Notes: generated from the sequence alone by a model not told the origin. A DNA stretch of 64,000 nt from Hordeum vulgare subsp. vulgare (GCF_904849725.1 NC_058522.1:193993968-194057967), one strand, 5' to 3'; shown: positions 45,453 through 56,988, numbered from the stretch's first letter. Numbers and translations: made by a program.

Positions 45453-47009
45453 AGCTACGTCAACAAAATTCGTTCCCCGGCAGTGGTGCCAGAGATCCTT
45501 CTGTCGTCTCTTGAGCTTGCGTTGGTTTTTCCCTTGAAGAGGAAAGCGTGATGCAGCACAGGAGCAATAAGAATTTCCCTCAGTTTGGGAACCAAGGTAT
45601 CGATCCAGAAGGAGGGTCTCGTCAAGTCTAGAGTACCTACGCAAACACAAACAAGCTTGCACCCAACGCTTCAAAGGAGTTGTCAATCCCTTCAATATTG
45701 TTTGCAAAGTGAGATCTGAAGGCGGAAAGTGCAACAAAGTAAAAAGTGTAAGGCTGAAAATATGGTGTGGAGCAGACCCGGGGGCCATAGTGTTCACTAG
45801 AGGCTTCTCTCAAAATAGCAAGTATCACGGTGGGTAAAAAAATTACTCCCGAGCAATTGATAGAACCACACAAAGTCATGACGATATCTAAGGTAATGAT
45901 CATAAATATAGGCATCATGTCCAAGACAAGTAGACCGATACTTTCTGCATCTACTACTATTACTCCACAAATCGACCGCTATCCAGCATGCATCTAGTGT
46001 ATTGAGTTCATGACAAACAGAGTAACGCCTTAAGCAAGAAGACATGATGTAGAGGGATAATATCAAACCAATGATGAAAACCCCATTTTTTTACCCTTGA
46101 TGTCAACAACATGATGCGTGCCTCGCTACCCCTTCTGTCACTGGGTGAGGTCACCGCACGGTATGAACCCAAAACCAAGCACTTCTCCCATTGCAAGAAT
46201 CATAGATCTAGTTGGCCAAACAAAACCCACAACTCGAACAGAATTACAAGGATATGAAATCATGCACAAGAGAGATCAGAAGAAACTCAAATAATATTCA
46301 TAGATAATCTGATCATAAATCCACAATTCATCGGATCTCGACAAACACACCGCAAAAGAAGATTACATCGGATAGATCTCCATGAAGATCATGGAGAACT
46401 TTCTATTGAAGATCCAAGAGAGAGAAGAAGCCATCTAGTTACTAGCTATGGACCCGTAGGTCTATGGTGAACTACTCACGCATCATCAGAGAGGTCATGG
46501 TGTTGATGAAGAAACCCTCCTTATCTGAATCCCCCTCTGGCAGGGCACCATAACGTGCCCGAGATGGGATCTTGCGGAGACAGAAGCTTGCGGCGGCGGA
46601 AAAGTACTTTCGATGATCTCCTGATTATTTTGGGATTTTTAGGGAATATATAGGTGCAACCCCTAGGGCAGAGGGCGTCCAGTGGGCCCACAAGCCTGTG
46701 GGCCGCGGCCTCCCCCTGGCCGCGGGGTGAGGGCTTGTGGGGCCCCTGGGGCCCCCTGCCTTAGCTCTCAAGTCTCCTTATCTTCTTCCGTTACAGAAAA
46801 ATTCTTTTCGGTGATTTTATTCCGTTTGTACTCCGTTGCAAAATCTCCTCTGAAAGGGGTCAAAAACATGGAAAAACAGGAACTGGCACTTGGCACTGTG
46901 TTAATAAGTTAGTCCCAAAATATATATATAAGGTATGCAAAACATCCAAAGTTTGACAAGATAATATCATGAAACCATCAAAAATTATAGATACGTTGGA
47001 GACGTATCA
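45453..47009 (-). repeat. ATH-2 5' LTR (1,557 bp)
   Basis: It starts TGATACGTCTCCAACGTATC on the minus strand at 47009. It is similar throughout to 38906-40459, with a C-rich variable region near 46680-46760. Confidence 0.9.
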
Positions 47010-48456
47010 CAGATTCATCAGTTGGAGTGTCCTGAGGTATTTCCTCAATTACAAGTTCATCAGCTCGAATATCTTGCGGCATTTCCTCAACAACAGGTTC
47101 TTCATCTTAATCTTCTTAAGTGAGCTGAACATAATAGCTGGGCTCAGGCATCTTTGGTTTTTCTGGAGGGGCAGCCTTCTTGTTATATTCATCAACTGCA
47201 TTAGTCGCAAACCTGATGAATTTTGACTTGAGACTTTGACAGTCAGATAGATTCGTGTACTTGTCGGTCAAAGTCTTGAGTTCGGCCTGGGTGGACACAA
47301 GATCTTCAGGCGTTATATTGAGGAGATTCTGCCTGAGAAATTTCTCCTTCTTTAGTTTTGTAGCCTTTGCTTGCTTGGCTTGCATCTCTTTCCATTTGGC
47401 CTCATTGATGAATGTGGCCACCATATGACTGATACCTGGGGGAAGCTTCAAGTCATCAATGGGGGTGTTTGGATCTTCATACCAGACATTGATGAAGTCT
47501 AACAGAACCTTGGGATCCATGGAAAGAGGAGTAGAGTTGCCTGAGGCTTGTGCAACTCGTTCCTGCTTGTTTCTGATAATGGCTTGAAGATTTTCATCAT
47601 CAAATTCATTACTTCGTTCTGATGCAGAAGGGACGTTGATGACTTTTCTTGGGTTGGGACCGATGCCCCTTCTAGCAGTCATTTTAGTCTTCAAGGGTGT
47701 AGGTGAAGACTTTGTCTCAGAGCTCGTGGCAGATGGTATAGAGGAGCTGGAGTGAGCACGCTGTTGCTTGACAATCTGCTTGTGTTCAAGCTTTGCGGCT
47801 TGTGTAGCCGTTGAAGGTTTTGGCACAGGTGCAGCCTTGTGAGGCAATTGGTCTTTGGGCTTTGAAGCCATTGGTTTCTTTGGCACAAATTTCACTTGAG
47901 GATTAGCTGTACCAGAAGCTTCAGCAGCAGAAGAGGTGGCTGCAGTGGCAGCAGAAGATTCCTCATTGAATTTCCTCATTGCAGCTTCTGCTTTCTTCTG
48001 AAGTTTAGACAAGTGTTTGTCTTTCTCCTCAGGGTAATCCTCAACTTCTTTCATGCTTGAGGGATGTGCAACCTGATCATCACTAAGAGGAGGCCTTTTG
48101 CAAGGTGGCTTGAGGGGAAATTTCTTCGCATACTTTGGAGTGACAAAGCGATATTCCTTCCACTCCTTAGACCACCTGTGTTCTATTTTCTGAAGCCTAA
48201 TTTTGTGCTTCGGCATAGGTTCTTGCTCGTTTGGCATACAGTAATCAAGATATATATCCTTAGGGATATCAATTGCAGTGTTCTGTTAAAGTTTCTTTCC
48301 ACCCTTTTTCTTTCTATCATCTTCCATTTCCTTCAACTAATCCTTTTGCTGAGGAATTTGCACTCTTGAAGATTCTGATGACACTAGCAAAGTTTCTTCG
48401 AGGAACGCTGCAAATGACTTAAGTTGATGAGAACCTAGAGATTCATCAACTGACAT
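47010..48456 (-). pseudogene. SIRE-2 aORF, N-terminal part
   Basis: It starts at ATG 48454-48456, eight bases past the predicted splice acceptor, as in SIRE-1. Stops occur at 48337-48339 (TAG) and 48286-48288 (TAA). The frame is then open from Met 48237 to a TAA at 47116-47118, and it is cut by ATH-2 at 47010. The protein is Lys/Pro-rich, with the MPKHKIRLQKIE and EWKEYRFVTPKYAKKFPLKP stretches shared with SIRE-1. Confidence 0.85.
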
Positions 48457-48463
48457 TTTGTAC

Positions 48464-48788
48464 CTGTGAACAAAGTATAGGTGCGAGGAATTTGGAGAGG
48501 TCATATGCGTTCTCAGATTTGAAGAAATTGAAATTTTAAAAGTTGAGGAAATTGACCAGTGGGTTGAGGAATTTGTCTAAGCATTCTGATCTTGGGTTCC
48601 AGAGTTGTGCAGATTAATGTTTTTGCATAATTGAGGAATCACGTGAAGAATTTAGTGGCTTAGTGAAATTCATCAAGTGTTTGAGGAATTGAGTGTGCGA
48701 AGCTGATAGACACTGAGGAAAAATAGATTTCTCAAACCTAAGGTAAAATAGAAGATCAAAAGGGATAGTAAAATAGGATTTTAATTAC
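48464..48788 (-). other. Predicted 5'UTR intron of the SIRE-2 aORF
   Basis: Donor AGG|GTAATT (GT at 48787-48788) and acceptor TTCACAG|GTACAAAATG (AG at 48464-48465) correspond exactly to the SIRE-1 sites. The intron is 325 bp against 340 bp in SIRE-1. Confidence 0.55.
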
Positions 48789-49056
48789 CCTATATGGCGA
48801 GCACGAAGAACAGAGGCAGGAGCAGTAAGAAGCTCTTCGGTTCGAGTCCGCTACACCCTAACTTGGCAGCAGAAGACAGCTACGGCGGCGACGGATGTCG
48901 ATGTTCCGCTTCCGGCGTGAGTTCGGCGATGGAGAGGTCGAGGCAGTGAAGTTGTTCCTCGCCGGCGACGAGATTGCTAGCGGTGGTGCTAGGTTTGTGC
49001 TTGTGGTGGAGAGAAGGACGAGAGGACGAAGAGTTTGGACAGAAGGGTTAAGGACG

Positions 49057-49139
49057 TATTTATAGCTCAGGTGAAAAACGGTCCCGCCAAAACTTTCAGA
49101 CCGAACTGCCCTTGCCCATTCATCTCCACAAGACACGTG
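49057..49139 (-). promoter_or_regulatory. Internal promoter of the SIRE-2 aORF
   Basis: TATAAATA on the minus strand at 49057-49064 and a G-box CACGTG at 49134-49139. A GC-rich leader follows (48789-49030) with GTCGCCGGCGAGGAACAACT identical to the SIRE-1 leader. Confidence 0.6.
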
Positions 49140-49782
49140 TAGCCTGAGATTAAAGCGGTGGAGATCGTCCTTATCTGATCGTGGGATGTGGGGTTCAGTT
49201 ACTGTGTAACAATATAAAATTCATTGTTGAAGATTTGAGCATTTCGTTGCAAAATCCTCAGCTGACAAGGACACAGTGATGACTTTGAACAAGTTTCAAG
49301 TAGAATGCATATGAAGAATTGAATGGACTGGGTGAGTATAGCATAGAGGGGAGTAGGGTTCGATCACATTCACTTAGATAAAATATCAAATTGAAGAAAT
49401 AGCTATAAGTGAATGCTGTTGAGGACTTTGAAATCATAGTGTCTATATATATATCTAGGCAAATGAAAATCATCAAGTGTTTTGAAGATTTTGAGAAACT
49501 TGAGGATTTTGTGACAAAGCGTCAGGTTGATGAATTTCAACTTAAAAAAACAACTTTGAAGAAAAACACTTTGAATAATTTCAAAGTTGAATAATCCTCA
49601 CCGTATAAGAATGATGATTTCAGGCGCCGCGTACAATTGTCGTAGGGCCGTGAGAACCAGATTCTTCATTAATTTCCTCACACTAAGAGTGATATTCTTC
49701 ACTGATTGAAGAAAATTGATTCTTCGTGTGTTGCACATCTAAGTCATCAATTTTGCATAAGTGTTAGGATGTGTGCATGTTT

Positions 49783-50460
49783 TTACAAAACATTTGAAGA
49801 TTCTAAGATATTTAGCTCACACCTCAACTTGCAAAACCTTTTCTCATCCAAGGGCTTAGTGAAAATATCTGCTAGTTGATCGACAGTATTCACATGGTCG
49901 ATGATGATATTGCCCTTGAGGACATGGTCCTGAAGAAAATGATGATGAATATGGATGTACTTAGTCTTCAAGTGTTGTACTGCATTGTATGCTATCTTGA
50001 TTGCACTCTCATTGTCACAGTAGAGAGGCACATTCTTCATGTTGATGCCGTAGTCCTTGAGGGTTTGCTTCATCCATAGCAATTGAGCACAGCAGGATCC
50101 AGCAACAATGTACTCAGCTTCGGTAGTGGAGAGAGAAACACAGTTCTGCTTCTTTGAGGACCAACAGACTAATGATCTTCCGAGGAAATGACAAGTGCCA
50201 GAAGTTTACTTGCGATCCACTCGGTAACCAGCATAGTCAGAATCAGAATATCCCACGAGATGAAGATTTGAGCCCTTGGGGTACCATAATCATAGTGTTG
50301 GTGTGTGAGATAAGTATCGAAGAATATGTTTCACAGCCTTATGGTGTGATTCCTTCGGTTTTTCTTGAAAACGAGCACACATTCAAACACTAAGCATTAT
50401 ATCCCGCCTAGATGCACATGAATACAGTAAAGAGCCAATCATTGAGTGATATACCTGCTA
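49783..50460 (-). pseudogene. pol: SIRE-2 RNase H domain
   Basis: It removes the RNA strand of the RNA:DNA hybrid. Visible are the SDSDYAG, STTEAEY and YCDNESAI motifs with the three acidic catalytic positions, then LADIFTKPL and a C-terminal LRCELNI. Stops occur at 50458-50460 (between RT and RNase H), near 50290 and near 50205. The last 100 codons (49783-50082) are open. It is followed by the spacer that leads to the internal promoter. Confidence 0.88.
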
Positions 50461-51300
50461 ATCGAATTCTTTACCATTTTTGTCAGTGCAGAGGTAGCCG
50501 TTGGTAGGCATGGGAGTCTTGGCGCCTTTGCATTCATGCATGTCGAATTTCCTCAAAACATCCTTCAGGTATTTCTCCTGTGATATGGAGATGCCATTGC
50601 GTTGTTGACGAATTTGAAGACCTAAGAAGAATTTCAGCTCCCCCATCATATACATGTGATATTCTTCACTCATCATGTAAGCAAATTCATCACTGTAACA
50701 TTTGTCAGTACAGCCAAATATGATGTCATCGACATATATTTGGCACACAAATAGTTCATTGTCATAGGATTTTGTGAAAAGAGTTGGAACGAGTGAACCG
50801 GGTTTGAAGCCTTTCTTCATGAGGAATTCCTTTAATGTATCATACCACGCCCAAGGGGCTTGCTTGAGGCCATAGAGTGCCTTTTTGAGTCTGAAGACTT
50901 TGTCCGGATTCTTAGGATCCTCAAAACCTAGGGGTTGAGAAACATATACTTCTTCCTCAAGCTTACCATTGAGGAATGCACTTTTCACATCCATTTGATA
51001 TAAGTTAATGTTATGATGATTAGCATAAGCAAGTAGTATTCGAATAGCTTCAAGTCTAGCAACAGGTGCAAAAGTTTCATCAAAATCAATTCCTTCAACC
51101 TGTGTGTAGCCTTGGGCTACAAGTCGTGCCTTATTCTTCACCACTTGACCATCCTCATCTTGCTTGTTTCGAAACATCCACTTGGTGCCGATGATATTGT
51201 GCTTGCGAGGATCTGGTCATTTGACGAGCTCCCATGCGTCATTTAGCTTGAATTGAAGAAGTTCATCTTGCATGGATTGAATCCACTCACGTTCCATGAA
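50461..51300 (-). pseudogene. pol: SIRE-2 reverse transcriptase domain
   Basis: The frame is open from Met 51177 for 239 codons. It shows the copia RT blocks: [24 protein letters not shown] (in part), the [11 protein letters not shown] catalytic Asp, [14 protein letters not shown] and YVDDIIFG. The beginning (near 51215-51300: EREWIQSMQDEL, then a stop) is broken. INT before RT in the order of domains proves the copia type. Confidence 0.93.
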
Positions 51301-51430
51301 ATCCTCAGCAAGTTTTGAAGGTTCTGTGATAGACACAAAAGAAGAATGCCCTCAAGAGTTAACCAAGTGTGAAGCTTTTGAGCGCGTGAGAGGACCTGGC
51401 GTGTTGATGTCCTCGAGGATTTGTCAAGTT

Positions 51431-51985
51431 CTACTTCATTTGCAATCCTCGAGGATTCCGTCTGGGCTCAGAAATTTGTTCTGGAGCAATTTCCTCAGGA
51501 CCATCTTCTTGAATTTCATCATTGTTGTGGATGATTTGTTCAGCAATTTCCTCAGTAGGAACAATGTCTTCAGTAGCTTTGAACTTGATTGCTTCCTCGG
51601 GAGATAGTTTATCTGGATCAGGAGGCAATTGCTCTCTTTGCAAGGCATTAGTTTCATCGAACCGCACATCTACAATTTCAACAACCTTGTTGTGATAGGT
51701 GTTGAAGACTGTGTAGGTGTGCGTGTCCTTTCCATAACCAAGCATAAAACCAACATGTGCTTTAGGTGCAAATTTTGAGCTATGGTGAGGATCTCTAATC
51801 CATCATTTTGCACCGAAGACTTTGAAATAACTTACATTGGGTTTCTTGTCAGTGAGGAGTTCATATGAGGTTTTCTTGAGGCATTTGTGAATATATGCCC
51901 TGTTGATGATATGGCAAGCAGTGTTGATCGCTTCAGGCCAGAAACGACGAGGAGTCTGATATTCTTCAAGCATGGTCTGTGCCAT
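51431..51985 (-). pseudogene. pol: SIRE-2 integrase C-terminus and linker to RT
   Basis: MAQTMLEEYQTPRRFWPEAI, TACHIINRAYIHK and YFKVFGAK are the usual end of the copia integrase core and the region after it. MLGYGKDTHTYTVFN then begins the acidic linker, with DPDKLSPEEA and a Glu-rich stretch before RT. Two open frames (51803-51985 and 51431-51745) are separated by stops. Confidence 0.85.
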
Positions 51986-52115
51986 TTCAACCAGAGTCTT
52001 GTTCTTTTTTTCGACGACGCCATTCTGTTGAGGAGTATAAGGAGCAGATAATTCGTGAGTAATACCAAGTTCATCAAGATAAGCATCAAGACCAGTGTTT
52101 TAGAATTCTGTCCCA

Positions 52116-52880
52116 TTAGCACTCCTGATGTGTTTGATCTTGACGCCGAAGTTCGTCGAGGCCCTTGAGGATGATGTGCACCCAAGTATATCTGGAATAA
52201 TAATCCACTATGACAAAGGCATATAAAGATGTTGCAATTGTTAGAGTGGCATAGTGAGTAGGTCGAAATAAATCCATGTGAAGCAATTCAAATGGATGAG
52301 TAGTAGTCATGATAGTCTTCGAGGGGTGTTTGGATCTGATCATCTTTCCAGACTCACAAGCACCGCAGAGGTGGTCCTTGAGGAATTTGGCTGATTCGAT
52401 GCCAATGATAAGCTTATTCTTCGCCAGCGTGTGCAAATTTCTCATGCCTGCATGACCAAGTATTCGATGCCATAGCCAGTCTTCTGAGGTTTTTGCTAGT
52501 AAGCATGTGGCTGGTTGAGGACCTGTAGAAAAATCAACAATGTACAAATCTCCTCGTCTAACACCTTCGAAGACTTTGGATCTGTCAGATTCCATGATGA
52601 CTACACATATATACTTTACGAAGATAACAACCATATCAAGATCACAAAGCATTGAGAGTGACATGAGGTTAAACTCAAGGGATTCAACAAGCATCACTTT
52701 GTCCATATGCCTGTCCTTGGAAAAAGCCACGTTGCCAAGTCCCAATACCTTGTTTTTACCTTTGTCAGCATAAGTGATTTTCTTAAGTGGTGACGGAGTC
52801 AGTGGCATATTCATCAGCAAGATTTTGTCACGAGTCATGTGGTGTGTGCAGCCACTATCAAGAACCCACTCAGTACTCTT
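52116..52880 (-). pseudogene. pol: SIRE-2 protease, GAG-pre-integrase and integrase core
   Basis: The protease motif VLDSGCTHHMT lies at 52834-52868 on the minus strand, including the catalytic Asp. The open part from 52838 shows the rest of the protease, then WHRILGHAGMRNLHTLAK and CGACESGKM (the HHCC zinc-binding region of pre-integrase), then ELLHMDLFRPT and VIVDYYSRYTWVHII of the DDE integrase core (first two Asp). The core is cut by a frame change near 52190, and the second half is at 51832-52185 in another frame. Confidence 0.9.
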
Positions 52881-53715
52881 CGGTTTGTCATCCTGCAGAT
52901 GAATTAGTACAACTTACCGTCTCATATGCTCCAGACTTGAAGAATATGATATCAGTTTCATCAGATAGGAATTTCATCATAAACAGTAATTTTGAGGACG
53001 TGTGAAATGTTATCATTTCATCAATGTTAGCTTGCGTCCAATCAAGCATTTTCCTCAGGTCTCGAGGAAATTCTTCAGATGATGATTTTCATGTGGAGAC
53101 CTGGCCTGCAGAAGTGATTATTTCAATTTCTTCACCACCCACATCTGAAGGGGTGCAAAGAGTTCATCATCCTGCGAGCACCATATGAGAAAGGGGGCAT
53201 TGAAGCTAATGCACTTCTCTTCATAGTAGGGGGGGTTAGAGTACTCAAATGAATAGGCAGAGAAGTTCTTTGAGGATTTTTGCACATAATGATTTGAGGA
53301 GTAATGCTCATATTCATATCCCTTGTAATTTCCGTGCATATAAGAAGCATTAGCACAAGTGCGAGCATAGTTTTGAACAGTTGAGGATTTTGATCCTCTT
53401 GAAGACTTTGGTCCTCCTGAGGAATTTGATCTGGGATTCAAATTCTTCATAGGTGGTGTCATGAGGACATTCACCTGAATATTATCAAGGCAACTTTTGG
53501 GGACCCAGATTTTCCTCAGGGTGGTCCATTCTTGCAGTTAGATCCAACATATCGAGCAAATACTTCACCAGATTGATTTTTGAAGAGTTTATAGTTGGAG
53601 TAAAATGACTCATCTAGGAATAGGATAATTCACATGCAAAGCCTGTTAGATTGGATGGATCAACATGAGGTCCTTTAGAAACAACCCATGAGATTTTGGG
53701 ATACTACTCGGGTTT
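52881..53715 (-). pseudogene. SIRE-2 gag-to-protease region, decayed
   Basis: Low-similarity, stop-rich coding remains. An open piece (53118-53474) has a Ser/Tyr/Asn-rich translation ending PLQMWVVKK, usual for the segment between the gag tail and protease in SIRE elements. No catalytic motif is present. Confidence 0.6.
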
Positions 53716-54759
53716 TCAGTATGATCCATCAGCATTCAATTGCCTCTCAAAGGCAATTCCTTCTTTCCTCGGGTTCCTATTCAATATCTGTTTTTTGAGC
53801 ACCTCATAAAGGGTTTGATGCCCTTTGACACTTTTGTACATGCCTGTCACATACAATTCCTTCAGCCCTGCATTTTCATCAGTGACATTTGTGGTTTCCT
53901 CAAGTGAGTAATTTGATACCACATGAGCAGTTGAAGAATTTGTAGCAATAGAAGCATTTGATGATTCTGGTGAAGAATTGACAGTTTCACGTTCGATGCA
54001 TTTCAGACATGGTGGAATGAATTCAACCCGAGCGACACTGATCTGTTGAGCAAGTAATGAATCGTTTTCCATTCGAAGATCATCATGAGACATCCTTAGC
54101 TTCTCAAGACCAAGTTTCCTTTGAAGAAATTCGTAGAAAAGTTTCTCATGATCAGCCAAGAGTGTGCCATGACGATCTTGAAGATTATCAAATCTGGACT
54201 GAAGACTTTTCATATCTTCAGTGAGGATTTGGGTAAGATTCATTTCATCATTCAACATGTCATCGCTTATGTCTAGTAATTTTTGAAGCTTTTCAAGGGC
54301 AGTTTGTTGTTTAGTTGAAATGTTGGCAAGTTTACTGTAACTGGTTTTTTTATAATCATCAGGTTCACAGTCACTAGAATCAGAGGAGGAACTGTCATTC
54401 GGTACCTTTGAACCTTTTGCCATGAAGCAATAGGTTGGAGCAAAGTCATCAGCATAGTCATCAATGTTGATGGCGTTGTCATTTTCTTCAAGGTTGAAGA
54501 TTGACTTGCTGATGAATGTGGTAGCGAGTGCAAGACTTGCCACACCAGACTCCGAGTCTTCTCCAGAACCTTCCTCTTTATCACATTCCTCAAATTCTTC
54601 CTCAAAATCCATTTCCTTGCCAATAAGTACCCGAGCCAATCTCAAACTAGTCTTCTTGTGCGATGAGGACCTTGAGGATGAGGATTTTGAAGATTTCTTA
54701 TTCTTATTCGTGTCATCAGAACTTTCATCCTTGTATTTCTTCTTCTTTGATTCCTTCAC
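53716..54759 (-). pseudogene. gag: SIRE-2 gag C-terminal extension (coiled-coil-like)
   Basis: 347 codons in the same frame as gag, separated by one TGA. A Lys/Ser-rich stretch, an acidic stretch and a long helical part (about residues 165-245: LEKLQKLLDI, LTEDMKSLQSRFDNL) suggest a coiled coil. CLKCIERE may be a remnant metal site. SIRE elements are known for a long gag region. Confidence 0.75.
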
Positions 54760-54762
54760 CCA

Positions 54763-55686
54763 TCAAGGACAATTAGCAATATAGTGACCTGATTTCTTGC
54801 ATTTGTGGCAGGTTCTTTTCTTGTAGTCTTCAGATGAAGATTCTGATTTCCTAATATCTCTTGTTGAAGATTTACCAAACTGGCCACGTCTTGTACACTT
54901 ATGGAATTTCCTCACGAGCATTGCAAGCTCTTGTCCAATTTCTTTAGGATCACCAATGCTGCAATCCGAGTCTTCTTCTTCAGATGAGGAAATTGCTTTG
55001 GCCTTTAGTGCACAAGGTCTAGAATAGCTTGGTCCATACAGATCTCTCTTTTCTTCCTGTTGGAATTCATGAGTATTGAGTCTTTCAAGTATATCAGCAG
55101 GACCAAGCATCTTATAGTCTGATCTTTCTTGAATCATGAGAACGAAAGTATCAAATGATGAATCCAAAGATCTTAGCAGTTTCTTCACAACTTCATGGTC
55201 AGTAATGTCTCGAGCTCCCAGTTCTTGTAGTTCATTTGAGATGTGAGCGAGGCGATCAAAGGTATCGTGGCAGCTTTCATTGTCAAGCCTCTTGAAGCGA
55301 TTGTAGAGATTGTGAAGAACATCAATACGAGAGTCATGCTGACTTGATATTCCTTCATTGACTCTGGACAACCTTTCCCAGATTAGTTTTGCTAAGCCCA
55401 AAGCACTCACTCTGCCATACTGACCTTTGCTCATATGGCCACAAATGATATTCTTCGCTTGAGAATCAAGTTGCTTGAATTTCTTCGCATCAGCGGCAGA
55501 GAGAGTAGTAGCAACGGAGGGAACACCATGTTCCACAATATACCAGAGATCGTTGTCAATTGCTTGTAGATGCATCTGCATCTTGGTCTTCGAGAAGGGA
55601 AAGTCCTTTCCTCCAAAAGTAGGACATCCTACAGTAACCTTGATCATGCATGCAATCGACATAACTAAAACTGGCTCTGATACCAA
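54763..55686 (-). pseudogene. gag: SIRE-2 gag (UBN2-type capsid with zinc knuckle)
   Basis: The 307-codon frame runs from near the PBS to a TGA at 54763. It has the copia gag pattern (FSKTKMQMHLQAIDNDLW, ADAKKFKQLDSQAKNII, the LDNESCHDTFDRLAHISNEL region and DILERLNTHE) and a CCHC zinc knuckle CHKCKKSGHYIANC at the end. The true start is probably Met 55686 or 55659. The stop behind the knuckle splits gag from its extension. Confidence 0.88.
55674..55685 (-). other. SIRE-2 primer binding site (initiator tRNA-Met)
   Basis: The minus strand reads TGGTATCAGAGC, two bases past the LTR end at 55688. Confidence 0.93.
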
Positions 55687-55687
55687 T

Positions 55688-56663
55688 TGAAAGTGCGTTA
55701 TATCAACTAGAGGGGGGGTGAATAGGAGAATTTTAGAATTTCATCACTCAGGAAATTCCTTTTGAGGAAATTCCTCACTGGTGACTAACTTGTAGCGGAA
55801 ACAGCAAACGATCAGGGGTGCAAAGTATACTACAACAGTTTTCTCGATGAGGATTATGAAAAACAGTTTGCACAGTACGCAGGCACAAAGTACGCAGTTG
55901 AGGATTAACTAGTGTGAAGAATTTGAGGTTGAGGAAATTTAGAGAAAGTCTTCAGCAAATTCTTCGAATAGAGACAACGATAATCTTCAACATACAATAT
56001 TGAGGAATTGAAAGATTTGAAGAAATAGAACCCGTATCACAGTGAAGACAGTTGTTGATGACCCAGTTCAACCAGCTAATGGTTGTGGGGGCGGCTGTTT
56101 ATAGCCTGGGAACATCCCGACATGATTTGACATAAATGGCCTTAAATATTATGACCGTTGGTGTGGATAAGCTCGGTGATGTGGCGCGAATGGCGGCAAC
56201 GGTCGGGACCCTTAACTGTGAGAGTCCTCATGTCTCTCATATTCCTCACTTGAGGCTTTTGTAGGATTAGGCTTGGGTTGAGAATCATGAGGAAATACAT
56301 TCTGAAGTGTTACCTCGACCCGCTTTAATAGTACGATGTTCTTATGACTCAAGAGTGAAGAAAATGAAACACAAAGAATAAATCTTCATGCTTCAAAGTC
56401 TTCGGATCGTTTTTCTTCAGGACACACCGAATTCCATCTTCATGAGGAATATCAATTTCATCGCAATTTCTTCGCGATCAAAGTCTTCAGCAGAAGACCA
56501 ATTTCTTCAGCCGAAGATATACATTTTTAGGGGTTGATATTCATCGTATAATTCAAACTCCTCAACGACTTATGGATCCTGTTTACACTCATGAACACAT
56601 TAGATACTTAACCTATAAGTCTTCAAACCACCAAAATCACTAGGGGTACTAGATGCACTTACA
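55688..56663 (-). repeat. SIRE-2 5' LTR with internal deletion (976 bp)
   Basis: It matches 34895-36283 but lacks about 410 bp. The sequence jumps at about 56069 from the CCCAGTTC found at 35274-35281 to the AACCAGCTAATGG found near 35686. Ends are TGAAAGTGC and GCACTTACA on the plus strand. Confidence 0.92.
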
Positions 56664-56880
56664 TTTTTGTACGACGAAACTTTGAATGTCTCAGTACGAC
56701 GAAATTATTTGATGTAAATGGTATCGTGCTCTAGTTAATTAGTTTCGCTAGGATGAATTTGGTTAACTATGTTTACTATACATTGCTTCTATTTCATAAG
56801 CGCTTCTCTCCATCGGCCGACGTATCTTATGCTGCATATTATCATTGAATTAACTTGATGATATATGTGCATCTCTGACA
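56664..56880 (+). other. CACTA intron/UTR sequence right of SIRE-2
   Basis: AT-rich, non-coding; a short direct repeat GTACGACGAAA occurs at 56669 and 56690. It ends in CTCTGACAG, a possible splice acceptor (AG at 56879-56880). Confidence 0.5.
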
Positions 56881-56988
56881 GGTATATAGATCAATGATGG
56901 TGAGGTGGTATGCCATGTATGTAGGGCATGTTCCAGGTGTGTGCGATAAGTGGCCAGAGTGTCACGCCCAAGTGTACCGCTTCTTGGG
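56881..56988 (+). pseudogene. Cauli_VI / RNase H1 N-terminal-like exon
   Basis: After the acceptor, MVRWYAMYVGHVPGVCDKWP followed by ECHAQVYRF matches the W-Y-x-V-x-x-G-x-x-P-G-V-Y-x-x-W pattern of the hybrid-binding Cauli_VI domain (PF01693). This domain binds RNA:DNA hybrids in RNase H1 and also occurs in plant transposons. Only the first 30 or so residues remain, because GYP-2 cuts the domain at 56989. Confidence 0.65.

Larger units (their letters stand above)
38906..47009 (-). mobile_element. ATH-2: Athila-type element with gag-protease only
   Basis: Minus-strand LTRs at 45453-47009 (5') and 38906-40459 (3'), both TGATACGTCTCCAACGTATC...GACGTAGC. PBS at 45426-45442, gag-protease at 43145-45220, PPT at about 40461-40474. 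There is no RT, RNase H or integrase between gag-pro and the 3' non-coding region. Flanks read CAGAG (38901-38905) and CAGAT (47010-47014), a 4-of-5 TSD. It interrupts the SIRE-2 aORF, so it is younger than SIRE-2. Confidence 0.9.
34895..56663 (-). mobile_element. SIRE-2: SIRE-clade Ty1/copia element with ATH-2 inside it
   Basis: Minus-strand element with LTRs at 55688-56663 (5') and 34895-36283 (3'), PBS, gag, protease, integrase, RT, RNase H, internal promoter, aORF and PPT. Without ATH-2 (8.1 kb) it is about 13.7 kb, a usual size for SIRE elements. The flanks read TCTTT (34890-34894) and TTTTT (56664-56668), a TSD with one change. CACTA sequence is on both sides. All genes carry stops or frameshifts. 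Confidence 0.92.
19841..56988 (+). mobile_element. CACTA (En/Spm) transposon remnant, split by nested insertions
   Basis: Plus-strand CACTA pieces lie at 19841-22894, 24362-26372, 33856-34894 and 56664-56988. They give a TNP2 C-terminus, subterminal-type repeats, a second ORF, a Ulp1-like segment and a Cauli_VI-like exon. The insertions separating them are the solo LTR, ATH-1 and SIRE-2. The left part, including the TNP2 catalytic region, is replaced by the LARD, and the right end by GYP-2, so neither CACTA terminal repeat is in the window. The element is immobile and old. Confidence 0.7.
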
